Shown: positions 1 through 12,500 of the stretch, piece by piece
Position numbering within the stretch: position 1 is the first letter of the stretch
Layout of the letters: every line of letters begins with the position of its first letter
Assembly: GCA_017562135.1 (NCBI GenBank)
Contig: QEYB01001046.1
Coordinates: 1,860,001-1,924,000, forward strand
Origin: Dipylidium caninum
Lineage: Eukaryota > Platyhelminthes > Cestoda > Cyclophyllidea > Dipylidiidae
DNA length: 64,000 nt
Direction: 5' to 3'
Program-made: the position numbers and the translations under genes
Notes under the pieces: generated by a model
Database searches by the model: none
Told to the model about the DNA's origin: nothing
The model's input: the letters and a program-made list of their open reading frames with translations, nothing else

Positions 1-598
1 AACCGGCCCGCCTATTCGGTAAGCCCCTCTACTTGATTACTTCGACGCGGTAACCCAAAATGAGAAAATTACTAGCCTCCCACTTGGCAGATGGAAACAG
101 ACATACAAGAACCGTGATGCGGGGCATTCATGATCATCCTAAGATGGTTTGACACGAGGGCCTCCCCGACATTGCAGTTCCCGCCCTCCTGACTCGTTCA
201 CATTCCTGACCTCCCATGTTTACACATTGAGCGAACACCACAAAAGTCCTAAACCTATTCAAATCGAATAGGCAGATGCTCTCGATGACCAAACTAGAAA
301 AGGTGCTTCCGGCAGTTGAATGACAGTCAAGTTTGGTTAACTTACGGCAATAACGTCCCCATTTAGGAGTAATTTCCTCGAAATACCTCGTATTTAGTTT
401 GACTAGCAGCCTGAGGCGAAGGAGAAGAAGGAATTTGTTAAAAGCATTGCTCTTTCCCCCTAGGGAGCTCTTTTGAGGACTACCAATTCCGTGCATCATG
501 ACGACGTCAGCAACAATATATTTTGTACACAGAGTAAGATAAGGGGAAACAAAAATAAGAACGGCGCACATACAACAAAGTCGATATGAGCCATCATA
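1..598. other. 3' flank of TopBP1, no gene seen
   Basis: This stretch lies downstream of the TopBP1 stop codon. Open frames on the minus strand here have no recognisable domain and look like chance. It probably holds the TopBP1 3' UTR and intergenic sequence. Confidence 0.5.
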
Positions 599-3500
599 TC
601 ACTTCGCAGTCCGACTGCGTTTGACAGCCGGAGGGGCCGTCCTCTTCTCCGCCGTCTGTGATACGAGAAACTCGGAGCGGGGAGCGCTGCCCATGCCGGT
701 GAGGTGGGCGCAGAGGAAATCCACGCGCAACCACTGGTAGCACTCTGGGATGGGGGACTCGGACTGAGGTCCGCTCGAATGACCACCACTGCTACCAGCG
801 AGGCGGCGTTTAATGAAGGCGTGGGTCACTTGGTCCGCTGGCGGGTAGGGCGGGTTGTTTGCGAGAACCTGGACAACCGTGCCGAAGGGGATTACTTTTT
901 GAATAGCACAAAGTTTGGCACTGTATGTTACCGAGAGGGAGAAAGACTCGGAAATCGGCATGATTCCCAGAGAATGACTAGATATGTTAATCGAAATATT
1001 AAACCGTATGTGATATGTCCGGTCTATTTTAGACAATCTCTGTGACAGTGGGGACAAAGCCCTATGTGCAGCGAGAATCGTTGCTACGTCGGGAGGCTCC
1101 TCTACCCGATGGGTAGATATTCCACGAGATGGTGGCACAGAGAGCACCGCAGAATGGACGAGAGTTGATGTTGCAGGGACGTGAAAAGAACCACGAGAGA
1201 AAGTTCACACATACTTCTCTCCGCGGCCAGAAATCGTAATAAGTAGTTTTCAGAAATCTCCAACGCCAAACCAAAATTCAACACAAAGTTGACAGACCAT
1301 CTTGTCAAGCGGTAGAGGACCACTGGAATTTGTCCTCGGGTAAATGGAATTAATTTCGTAAATCAGCGAAGCTCCAGGACTTTTAGGAGTTTAAAGGAAA
1401 AGTGGATTCTCATGATGAGGGGGTGTCAAAGTATCATGCTTGAAATATTTACAAACACAAACCCGTTTTATGTGCACCTGACCGCCCAGCCACCTACACA
1501 AGAAGAAGAGTCAGGGAGAAGGATGATCGCGAGTACTACCTCCTTGTGTAAGAAGTGTAAAAAGCGAAGTATGATATTCTCTGAGGAAGACTGGACACTT
1601 CACCCACATACAGGAGAATTGATAACAGAGACTTCGAGAAAACACAAACCCACTCCGAACTTGCCTGGCCACTTCACCACAATGGTAAACGTGGCGTTTG
1701 TCTCTGTTAGCGTCACAATCATCAAGTACTCAGAGCGCTGATTAGAAATGAAGCAAACAAGATGAGAGTAGCATCGGAAGTGAACTTGAACGTTTGCTTC
1801 TATGCCTTTGTACAAGACGTTCTGTTAGCTAAGTGGTGACTTATTCGTGCATGGTTGTCCAATTAACTTTTGGATGGCATCCGCGTCGTTTGCGAGGACA
1901 CATCAGCTTACCATGAATGCAATGGTACTTGGAGAGCGCAAGACGAGCTTTGCACGAGAAAGACAGCAGAGAAGTAAGATGTCTGGTGCGGAGAATCAGA
2001 CTTAAGATTCACAGGCCCAGAGGAGGACCAAAGGTAAAATGGAAATGATGAATGAGTCGACTAGGCTAATTCAAGAAGAATAGTAGATATGATTACTAGA
2101 ATAAAGAAACATATTCCCTTCAAATAGCTACTGTAAGGAGCTCATGTTGATTCTAAAACGAAAAGCAGCTGTATGTTTTAAGATAAAGAACTCGGCATGA
2201 GGAATAATTTTAATTGACACTCCCCGGATATACAAGAGGCCCATTTGCCATCTCAACTTGGGCAATAAAAATCAAGGACAAACAAGCACTTTTGCTACAT
2301 GTTCTTATTACATGTCCCCTTGAAAATGTTGAATTACTTGCCCTTACATTAATAATAAATGATGATCACTGTTGGAGACGCCGAGTTTAAAGAAACAAAA
2401 TTCCTTGGACGAAGTTTGATCAGTGTTCCAAGTCAGAATACCCACGTATTTTGAAGAAATGAGATTTTAAACTATGGTTATACCTCCCCAGGCTGAACTC
2501 ATAAAGTGAAGCCTGCCCTGAAAGACTCGTGGGTATCTGAATAGATAGGGTTTAGTGTCTCAGTGATACGGGAGTAAGTAAAAACTGTGGAATGCAAGTT
2601 AGATAACTATCAAGTAATACAATTTTCATTTAGGACTAACATCTAGAAAGTCACAAAATTCTAAGTGATGCGAAACTATCTTTAGCCTCACCAGTCGATT
2701 TAAATGCATTGAAGTACGGATCCAAAGATAACAACTTTAACAATGCTAAAAATAAGAGTACTCCAGATCCGCATGCCTGATATAGCATCAAATGTTTTCA
2801 AATGCTAATCGCGGATATTACCCGCACATAAAATTTGGTTTGCCTTCAATTACTTCCCTTAAAAGTGACAGAATCCTTCAACCCACCGCCCCCTAATTCA
2901 AATTTCTTCTCAGGAGTTGCAGTGGCTGCGGTTAGTCAGCCCCCTCCAAAGTGGTAAGTGGGTAGGAATTCTTCGTCTGGATAGGACACCGGTGCCAGGA
3001 AGAGACGGAACCCAAGGTGGGTAGGTGAGTCGTGGGAGGGGGGGGGCGGGCTAGGAGATCCGGTCAAGACGATACCCAATAAAAGGTGCATCCAAATAGA
3101 TTATTTACCGCCTCAGCCCTTCATTGTAGTAATCTCAGTTAAGGGGAAAGAAGACGGACCAAACATAACACCAGAAGGGTAAAGGACTTGTTCCTATAAC
3201 AACACGACATTCAATGTTTGTTTAGGCCATGAGGGCTGTCTGTCCACCTTGCGATCAACAAACAACTAGTTGCCTTGGCGATGCGTAACTAAGAAGGGTA
3301 TTTCAACGGCAGAATTTGATTAATTTGAGAGGATAAACGTGCCCACAAAGACCGTGGATATTTCGTAGAAGCACGCAACGCTTGTGTAGAACAGCGGGAA
3401 GGACATGTCGTTAAGGGGTATCAACTTTCGCGTGACTTGAAAAGCCAAACCAGTTGGCCTCTACCGAGTAAGTTGTAGTGCGTCCACCCTGAGATTACGC

Positions 3501-6500
3501 CAGATGAAAAGCAGTTCAAATAAGTGCAAATGCGGAATTTGGGGGAAAGGACGATGAGACGGGTTTCGTAGATAACAGTAAACAGAAGAGGAAAAAGGTA
3601 GGGGACATTTGTTCTATATGAAGGAATAAGCAAATGAGAGTGCTAGTCATTTCGATCTTGATGCAAATGGACGACTATTACGGTAACAGGTTTTCAGTCA
3701 ATGAAGTAATTTGAACCAAATTATTATATCTCGAGAGTGTTCAAGCGAGTAAAACAAAAAAGTTATGAACAAAGGTGAGGGAGACATTTTCATGCGAGTC
3801 TTCAGCTACTCTGTAAGTCAACAGCCAAAATACTACCCACTGTGATGTCTGGGCGCGCTTAGAGAAGCAGCTTAAGCAATGAAAATGTAAAAAAATTGGG
3901 TGATGTGTTCGGGGGGGGATATTTAACCTGGGGAAAGGGGGCAGTCAGGCAATGAGTAATCACAGACCCGCTGATCTTATCACCGCTGTTATTTTAACGG
4001 CAAATAGGAAAATTAACAATGGAGAGTACAACCATAAAGTCCAAAGTCAGTCGAAATCCTGTTATGCCGACAAAAGGACCCAAGGAAGAGGAGAGAAGGA
4101 CAATAGTCAGTCAATGTAACCACATTTGACTCGATAACATGAAAAATTTGTCGGTTTCTAATGTTTCTAAAAAGGAAGTGAGGAAATGCAACTTACATTT
4201 TGAGTCTTAAGCGAGAAAAAAGGAATAAGAAATGTAATCCCGTAGCGTAATCAGGATGGGGTGAACCCAGTTGTCGGACTTAGTCAGAGTACAAAGTAAG
4301 CAGAAGAACCGAAGTTTCAAATGGCGAACTAAAAATTAGCGGGTTCAAAGTGGGTGTGTTCGAAAGGCGCAACAGACACAAGAAGGGGGAAAAGAGTCCC
4401 TGTTTCCGCGCAACGGGAGACTGAGAGTGAGGCAAAGTGGGAGAAAGTAATTTGTTACAAATATGGTAACGAAGTATGTGGTAGGTATTAACAAGGGAAT
4501 AAACAGAGAGCCGGGGGCCACGTGTGACCTGGAATGGGAATAGAGGCAGACAAACGGGTGGTGAGTGTGTCTGCTAAAGAGAAGACAATGGGGACTGGCG
4601 TATTACCCAGTCACACTTCACTTCACGCTCCTTCCATCGGCTAGACGTAGGCGAACATTCTTGTGCCAAGTGGTCCCAACGGACTAGCGGGATTAGAAAG
4701 CGTGGTGAGAAATACGACGAGACCGGTTTGCGAGATAAAATGTGGAAAAAAGGCGGGCGTAGGGGATTGTGGGCGTCATGAAAAAAAATCAAATTAGAAA
4801 AAGCAGGTCTATGTGGCTACCCGAAGTCGCACATGAAGCCGACCCTGTTACCGCGTTAGCGGGAAGAACTCGCTCGTCGTTTATTCAACCGACCCGATCA
4901 AGTCAACAGGCGACGCGTTAGCCCCGATGGGTGCGCGATGACTTGAGCCACTTTTAAATAGAGGGAAGATGAGGACCCATGGGAAAGTGACAGCTAATTC
5001 GCGAAATGACAGTGGGAAAGAAGGCCAGTCAAGCGGATTAAGGTCTATTATTTACAGCTTGATGGCAGGGGAAAAGATGCAACAACGAAAAGACCAAGAA
5101 ATAACATTTTCGACATTTAAATCTTGACAGCATATGGACTGGTTATAAAGATAGAGGCAAGTGTCAAAACCCATTGGGTTCTATGAGAAAATTTGCTAAC
5201 TATCATGCGCGATTATACCCTTCTCTCCTCTGGCAGCAAAACAAGGAACTTGAGTGCCGAAAAATGTTATTTGAAAATTTGCTATGATGTAACTCAAAAA
5301 ACTAGAGTGATGAAACCTTTCCGTAAAGGGATGAATCCAAGCTCCCAAAAAATTATAATATACGCGTTTTTATCTGTTGAAATCCCCTGGAAAATCGAAT
5401 AGGTGTTTACACAGTCGAGAAACAATTGGGGCAACTTAGAATACGACCTTATTTAATGCAAGAAGTAAACGAATGGCTTGTTCCAGTGCTAATTGTGAGA
5501 GAGAATGCTTCCCTCAACCAATGTGCAAAGCAATATAAAAATGTTGAAAGAAGTGCCAACTGATTCAACAGGATTTCCGGTGCTTTTCAATAGAAAATAA
5601 GACGCCAGTTCCGTGCGCAATTACGCCTCCCTTCGGGTAGCATTAAGAAAATGCATTCTGCTGAAAGCCAAACATTCCAGATTAAGGAAATGGTTTAATC
5701 AAGCTGACAGTGAACTGTGTTAAAATGACAAATTTTAACGAGCAAACTGAGAAAGAATTATAAGTAGATTATTACAAAAGGCTGGCATTTTAGACAAAAT
5801 GATAAAAGGCGAAAAGTAGGAGGATAGTAATGGCAAAGTAGGTGTTTTGGAAAGTATTATTTAGTGAAAGTGGGGAAATCAACCAAAATGCGTGGTTAAT
5901 GTGAAAAGGACTAAAATAAAATCAATTTAAATGGCGCCCTACCTGGTACAAATAAAGTTGGAATAACTTATTCACAAACAAAAGGAAGTGAAAAGCAAAA
6001 GGAAGCACAACCTAAAGATCCAATTAAAGTCGAGGACTAGACATCGGGAGATTATTCTTCACCGGGACGTTGAAACAATAAAACAAAGAGTACGCGGGGC
6101 AATTCTAATAGGGCTATGGAAGAATAACGATGGGGTTGGCCAGATGGAGGACATAATGAACAAGTGGACCTGCTCTTGTACCAAACGGCAAAAAGACTTG
6201 TTTTTAGGAATGAGACAAGAGAATACAGTTAAAATGGAGGAACCATTTTGACGAGAAATGGTCAACAATTATCCGTGACTGGTGCTATGAATGATCACAA
6301 GAGTAGTCTAAAAAATCCTTTACCCCTGAGCCAAATGGAACCTGTAGAGCCTCCCTAAAAGAGGAAGCAAACGGCAAAAAGGTAAGTACAACGTCTGCTA
6401 GTTTACAATACATGGGAGTGAGTCTGGGTAGGTCGAGGAAGGGTGGTGAGGAAAGTGACCACACCAGGCAAAAGGGCTCTTGCAGACGGCGAAAAGTCGA

Positions 6501-9500
6501 CAATGTGGGAGTGAGTCACAGGCCACATGGGGAAAGAAGGGTCTAATGAACGAGTAGGAATGAATGCCGCCCACATTGCGCCTCTTGTCAGTGACCGATT
6601 CGCAGTTGTAATCGAGTGCTAAGGAAATATGAGATTAAGCCGACGACAGTGGCCTCTCATGTTACTACCTAACTCTGCCCTACCATTGGCAATAATATGG
6701 GCTGTATTTTTGGCAAAACCAAACACAACGAGAAGAAAAGGTCACCATTTCCACAAGTGACTGGTACTGATTGATGTCAAGACGTCATAGAGTGGAGATA
6801 TCCCCTGCGAATGGCTAAATATGTGGTAAGGCCATCGAAACTACGCTGATCTCGGGTAAATAATATGGCCCGAAATGTGGAATATCGGCTAATAATTGTA
6901 TGCCAAAAACAAAGATAAAGTGGAAAATTAAGGCGAACGCAATCCCTTGGGAAAGCGATTGACCTGATGGAGGTGGTTCGTTGAACGTTGGTTAGGCTTG
7001 AGGTGAGGTGCAGCTCACAAGAGGACGTAAAATCGAATCGCGTAAGCGTCACATGATTTTTGATAAAATGCAGCAGAGGAAGCATTGAGGGCCAAACTCA
7101 AAATAGGGTGTAATATAAGGTACCTTGAGGTTGCGGACGTTGCTATGTGGATTACTCCAGCTTTCCGGACTTTAACCACGGATACTAACAAGTCTACAAG
7201 TCTTTAAAAAACTAATTACACACCATAAGGCTGACATTGGATTTTATTACAATTTGAAGTAGGTTGGGTATTTGCATACGAAAAACTTTGCCAGTAGGGA
7301 GAGTGTGTATACAACCAATGTCTCTTCAAAAATGAGGTGATTTTTTTAGTATCGGGAAAAGGCAATGGTGTGGGGCATTGCCCGCCAAAATAAGTGATTC
7401 ATATAGTGAAATTCAATTTTGAGGGGAGAACTGTCTTCAAAGCCCATTTACTCAACGGTGAACTTGGGAATATAAGATTTTAGTTTCTTTCATGACGATG
7501 GCCACTTTGTCCACTATCACACGTATGGGGGAGCACAAGCTGCGGAAATTGTTTGCTATTATGCTATACGGTATTCTGGGTGCGTCCTGCCCCAAGAGAC
7601 ATTGTCCCACTCTTGGCAAACAAGCATTGCTCATGATCATGTTGGACGTCAGCAAAATATGGTAGTACTTTCTTCCACCAACCAGCGAAGTGTTTCTTCA
7701 TCGTAAAATACCAGACTCAAAAAAAATGCACTAGTCCCCAGGGGTGTTTCCACTGCTTCTACAACCGCCTATCACCAATGCAAACAGTGCCGCCGGCGCC
7801 GATAAAGAGAGTGGACAGATAGACATTTCTATCTCGGAACACGAGAAATCAGCACCTTCTACAACTACCACAACACTCAACGACATGCTAAGAATGTTAT
7901 AGTGAAGATAACGGATGTTTGGTATTCACAAACACACCCATTCGTCCGCGTTAGCACCCGTTCAGATGTGTCAAAATCATCCAATACGCAGACTCTCGAG
8001 ATGACAAGTACCTCTCCCTCCCATCCCCACACGCCCCACCAACCTATAAACCTCGATGTCTTTCTACAGCCTGACGTTATCATAGTACTGATAGGAGCAA
8101 AAGATGCAAACCAGGCTCTCGCAGGATCCCACTGAATGTCCAAGCAGTCACCTCCGCGCAACTACGTGGAGGTGATGGGAAAAAGAAGAAGACGAGGAGC
8201 AACTGGACCATGTCAGGTGAAGGTACTCCTTTTACCCCCAATAGAAGGCAGACTATGTGCAAGGTGGAACTGCATTACATCGCAGAGTGCCTCACAAAAG
8301 GCCTGCCGGGATTAGAGGGCTGCATGACTCATTTGCTGTGCACAAAGTGGCACATGAGTCATGGGGCGAGGGGGGAAGGGACAGTAGAAGCAACCGATAC
8401 AGCTGAAGACGCACTAGACTGCAAGTGGTTAAAGGGGATAGCGATGACTGGTGCTACTCGAAAAGAAGGGTCTCCCGCAGTATTCGAACTTTATACATCA
8501 AGTGTGTTAGGATATATACGCAGTCAAGGCTATTACCCGTAAATGTCACGTCAACTGGTCCTAATAATGGAGGGCGAATTAATACCAGAAGTACAATAAG
8601 TTGGTGAAAGAAAGCCTGCTAATTAATTTTTAGTATAATTATAAATATGGGCACAAATGAAGCGATGTGGCTGTCGAAGTGGTCATGATCACACATACCT
8701 TAAAATGTAGCAGGTACTATAACTAAAGCTGGTCCTCAATTTATCGCTACTCGCCATCTTGTTCTCCGTTTGGATCTATCCAGATAAAAAGTGACTAATG
8801 GAATGAAACTTATCGTCCACTAAATCATAGTTAACTACGCCAATGACTGAAATACACGAAAAGGTTGAAAGATATAAAAACTAACATCGGTAGGGTACTT
8901 TCAAGAAGAATTTTTAAATTAAACCAATTCAACAATTGAAAAAATGTAAAGGCAAAAGAGGTATTAACAAACAGGATTTATGGCGGACATAGCAGTCAAT
9001 GCTAAGTACTTTATCCCAGGAAAACGTGAAAATGAGACTTTGGGTGGGGAGAGTTCAACTTTCACGTAAACTGTACAAAACATACTATAAATATGGAGGA
9101 TGAAATGTATTCTCAGATTTGATGAAACACAAAAGACCAAAAAAGGAAAAATCTGTCCAACTTTAAGGTCACAATATTAAAAAGGAAATAAACTAAAGTT
9201 AAAAAGGGGATTATAAATTGATGGAAAGCTAACCGAAAATCTGGACAAATAATACGCGTAAAGATGAACAACGCAGAAATAAAATAATTTTCCTCATAAA
9301 AGATGAATTAGAATTAAAATCGTCAATGAATGAGAAAACCAGAACTTGGCAATATAGCGATTATGATCTACGCGAAAACGGTCACTCAAAATTCTAGGTG
9401 GGATAAAATAATGGCTCACTTCTCCTCCACCGAATTCAATAATCCTTCTGAAACTGCTCTCCCTATCACAGTCGGGGCCGAATATCACTTTCCAACCCTT

Positions 9501-12500
9501 AAAGGCTCCTCCTCCCGTCTTGCGCCAATGTCGTGCAGCTTTGGCAAGGTCACGCAACTGTCCACAGGAGAGAGTGCCAGTGGGACCGGAACGATTAGTT
9601 GCGGGGGAGAGTTGGATGAGGAGGGGCTCAGTACCAGGCCCACCCCACTCGTAAGCCTCCTCAGGCAGCCAGGAAGAGGCCGCAGCACAGGCATCGAGGT
9701 AGGACTTGTGAAGGATCCAAAGACCGCCCGCCATGCACATCAAGTATTTCTCGCATCGGCCTGCGCAATATACGTAGAAAGAGCGTAAAATATACTGACT
9801 ACTAACAAAATTTTAGTAAACAGTAAGACCCCACTGGGAGAACCGATGATGAGGTGGGTTGTGGTTTCGCCTACGGTCAAACCTAGATCCAAATCGGCAC
9901 CGAGTTCCGTGATGATAGCTTGGTATCGCACTTTCTCGTCTTGATTCACACCACTAATGGAGAAGACGCGAGTGACGGCGTTGCTTTTGTTAGGCTGTGG
10001 ATGTTGTTGTGGGTTGGACACGAGTCTGTAGACGGAAGGGTGGTACTTCAAAATAAGCACTAACTAGTAACCCGTAAAATTTAGTAGTCATAACCCACTC
10101 ACTTTTCTGGGTTTGTAATCTCGCTCGCCTGATTGAGTTCGCACGGGCTTTCATTTCTAACTGTGTGCGAAGAGGGAAGACCGTATTTAACGTCGGAAGA
10201 ATCTTCATATTGCCAACGGACCTTGAAAGGAAAAAAAATGTTGTGCATAAAATCCTAACACTTGGAAATAACGTATAACGTCTTACCGTTTAGTTAATAA
10301 AGTCAGCTCCAACTATTTACTATTGGATTTATAAACCCCAAAAACTAAATAAAATTTACAGAAAAGCCATCCCAAGTCCGATTGCAATATGCAGAAATGT
10401 TCACTCCCCGCCGACTCGGTCTCCACATTCATGATATACTTAGCCCGATCTTCTCCACGCTTAACGTACCTCGCCATCTTAATGGATGGTCAAGATGACG
10501 GCAAACAGACCTTAAACAAACGGCCTTTCTCCACATTAAAGGAAGTTGCAAAGATCGTGTTGGCTAGCGTTCTGCTCAGAGCCAAGATTTAAAGGAAAGA
10601 CAACCTGGTTTCGAAATCTGACTTAAATACCATATAAATCGTCCTCAGTGGTTCCAGAAAAGATGCGATCAAATTTTCGAGAAAAAATGTCAAAGGAGAA
10701 TCAATAAACTTTCGAGGCCATGAAAAAAATAAATATCAGCATTCACTCAAAGACGAGGCCGTGAAAGATTGGAATCAAACACAAAAAGTAAAGAAGATTG
10801 AGCTCAAGTAAGAAGAGAAACTTGCAACTGAACATCTTCCAACTCAAAGCAGTATAAAGTCAATGCATAAATTCAATGAAATTCACAGAGAAAAGTCAAT
10901 TGTTAGTGCCGGGGAAAGCACTATGTGCTCCCTGCTGGTATTTCAGTAAGCATGGATTCACCGTTGGTTAGAGTTGATGATATCCCTTTTAATGGTAACC
11001 GGCCTTCCTACGATACTAACCACTCTGCAATTCATACTTACATCCACCAACATTATTTAAGTCATTCTGGTAGCAACAGAAATAAAGAGTTGAGAGATAA
11101 GCTTGGCATGCCTGAAGAAACTGGGCGGGTAGAGCGAAGTCGTTAGTGGGGGTAGTGGAGTTGCCAGAGGCGAACTCATCGGAGCCGGAATCAAAAGTAG
11201 GTAGGTGTCGACGGCGAGTCCTGTGTCCCCTTCGATGGACGTGCGAGGCATCGGGGAGACCCAAGCTGGGATCTTCACAGAAGGGTTGTACTTTCTTTCC
11301 CATCACGGACTCCAGCCGGCGCTCAACGTCCCCCAGAAAGGTTGGAGACTGCGCCTTATCCGAAATATTGCTGACAACAGATGGCGATCGCGGCCTCTCT
11401 GCAGAGGTTGAAATTTCTAGAAAGGGGTATTTCTCATGAAACGATGTATGCATTAACTATCTCGTTGAACCGAGCCAAAAGTGAAGCTGCCAAGGGATTA
11501 CTATTTGCGTAATGAAAACAATAATGTTGAGAAAGTGTCCACTATTGTATATCAACAGACATGGTTATAAAAAGTCTCACTACAATCGGAGGAAGTGTGT
11601 TATAAATTGAATCCACCAGGAATGTGGTTACAAGCTACATAAAGCTAGTTAAAAAAAGAGAAAACATGTTTGTAGCATCATACTAGAAACGAACAATAAT
11701 AGGCGAGTAAAACATCAATGTATAAAGGTAAGTTTGAGTGTGTGGCGGAAACAACGCATGTCTCTTTTGTAAACAAGTGAAAATTGCGGAGATGAGAGAG
11801 GAGAGATGGGAAGAGGGCTGGGCAATTTAGAACTGAGAAAAAGGGAGTGCAAATTTTGGGAGAGCTTAAATTCTGGACACCACTTCTGGTAAAACTCCAT
11901 CCTGTCTCAAATAACCTTTGTAAAGTGTAGTCTTCGGATGCCAGCTGTCTGAGGTACATGCGTGGATTCTTCGAACTCCTCGCAGAATTCGGCTAGTGTA
12001 ACTTTAGGAGGCCTACTGGAGTTGTTAAAAGATTGTAAACATGCCTGCTTCGAAAAGTGAGTGTTCAGAATGTCGCTGTTTAGACAGATCAACAAATAAG
12101 CTGCTTTCACACTTAACATTAACTTAAAACATTTTAGGAACAGCCAGAAGAATGATGTTATAATTGCGATAGTTCAAACGAAATGGCTACAGGTCGTTGA
12201 GGAATTAAAATGTTAGTTAGTGAATGCGAGCCAAAGACACTTATTTTTCAGAGGTAAATAGTGAAATAGTAAATTGGAAACTATGAGATGGGCGTTTGTG
12301 TTTATCCTGTGTCCGATATTTTCTTTATAAATTCTCCCTGTTGGTATCCCATTTTCAAGTTATTTTTCGCCAAAACCCAGTGGAAACGAAACTCGATCTA
12401 CATCTATTTTTCTTGTGCGAGAAACATCAACCAGACACTTGGAGGTGGATCCGCCCATGTTGATAACTAGGAGGAATGGAGGGCGACTGGGAGAACCGAT

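Noticed and set aside
599..1147. A separate 182-residue protein on the minus strand
   Set aside because: Only the part 599-868 is coding-like; it completes BRCT8 of TopBP1 in phase, and the remainder is intron.
10389..10592. An extra TopBP1 exon between exons 4 and 5
   Set aside because: A minus-strand stretch here is open after a possible acceptor, but every phase-compatible reading meets a stop and nothing matches the family.
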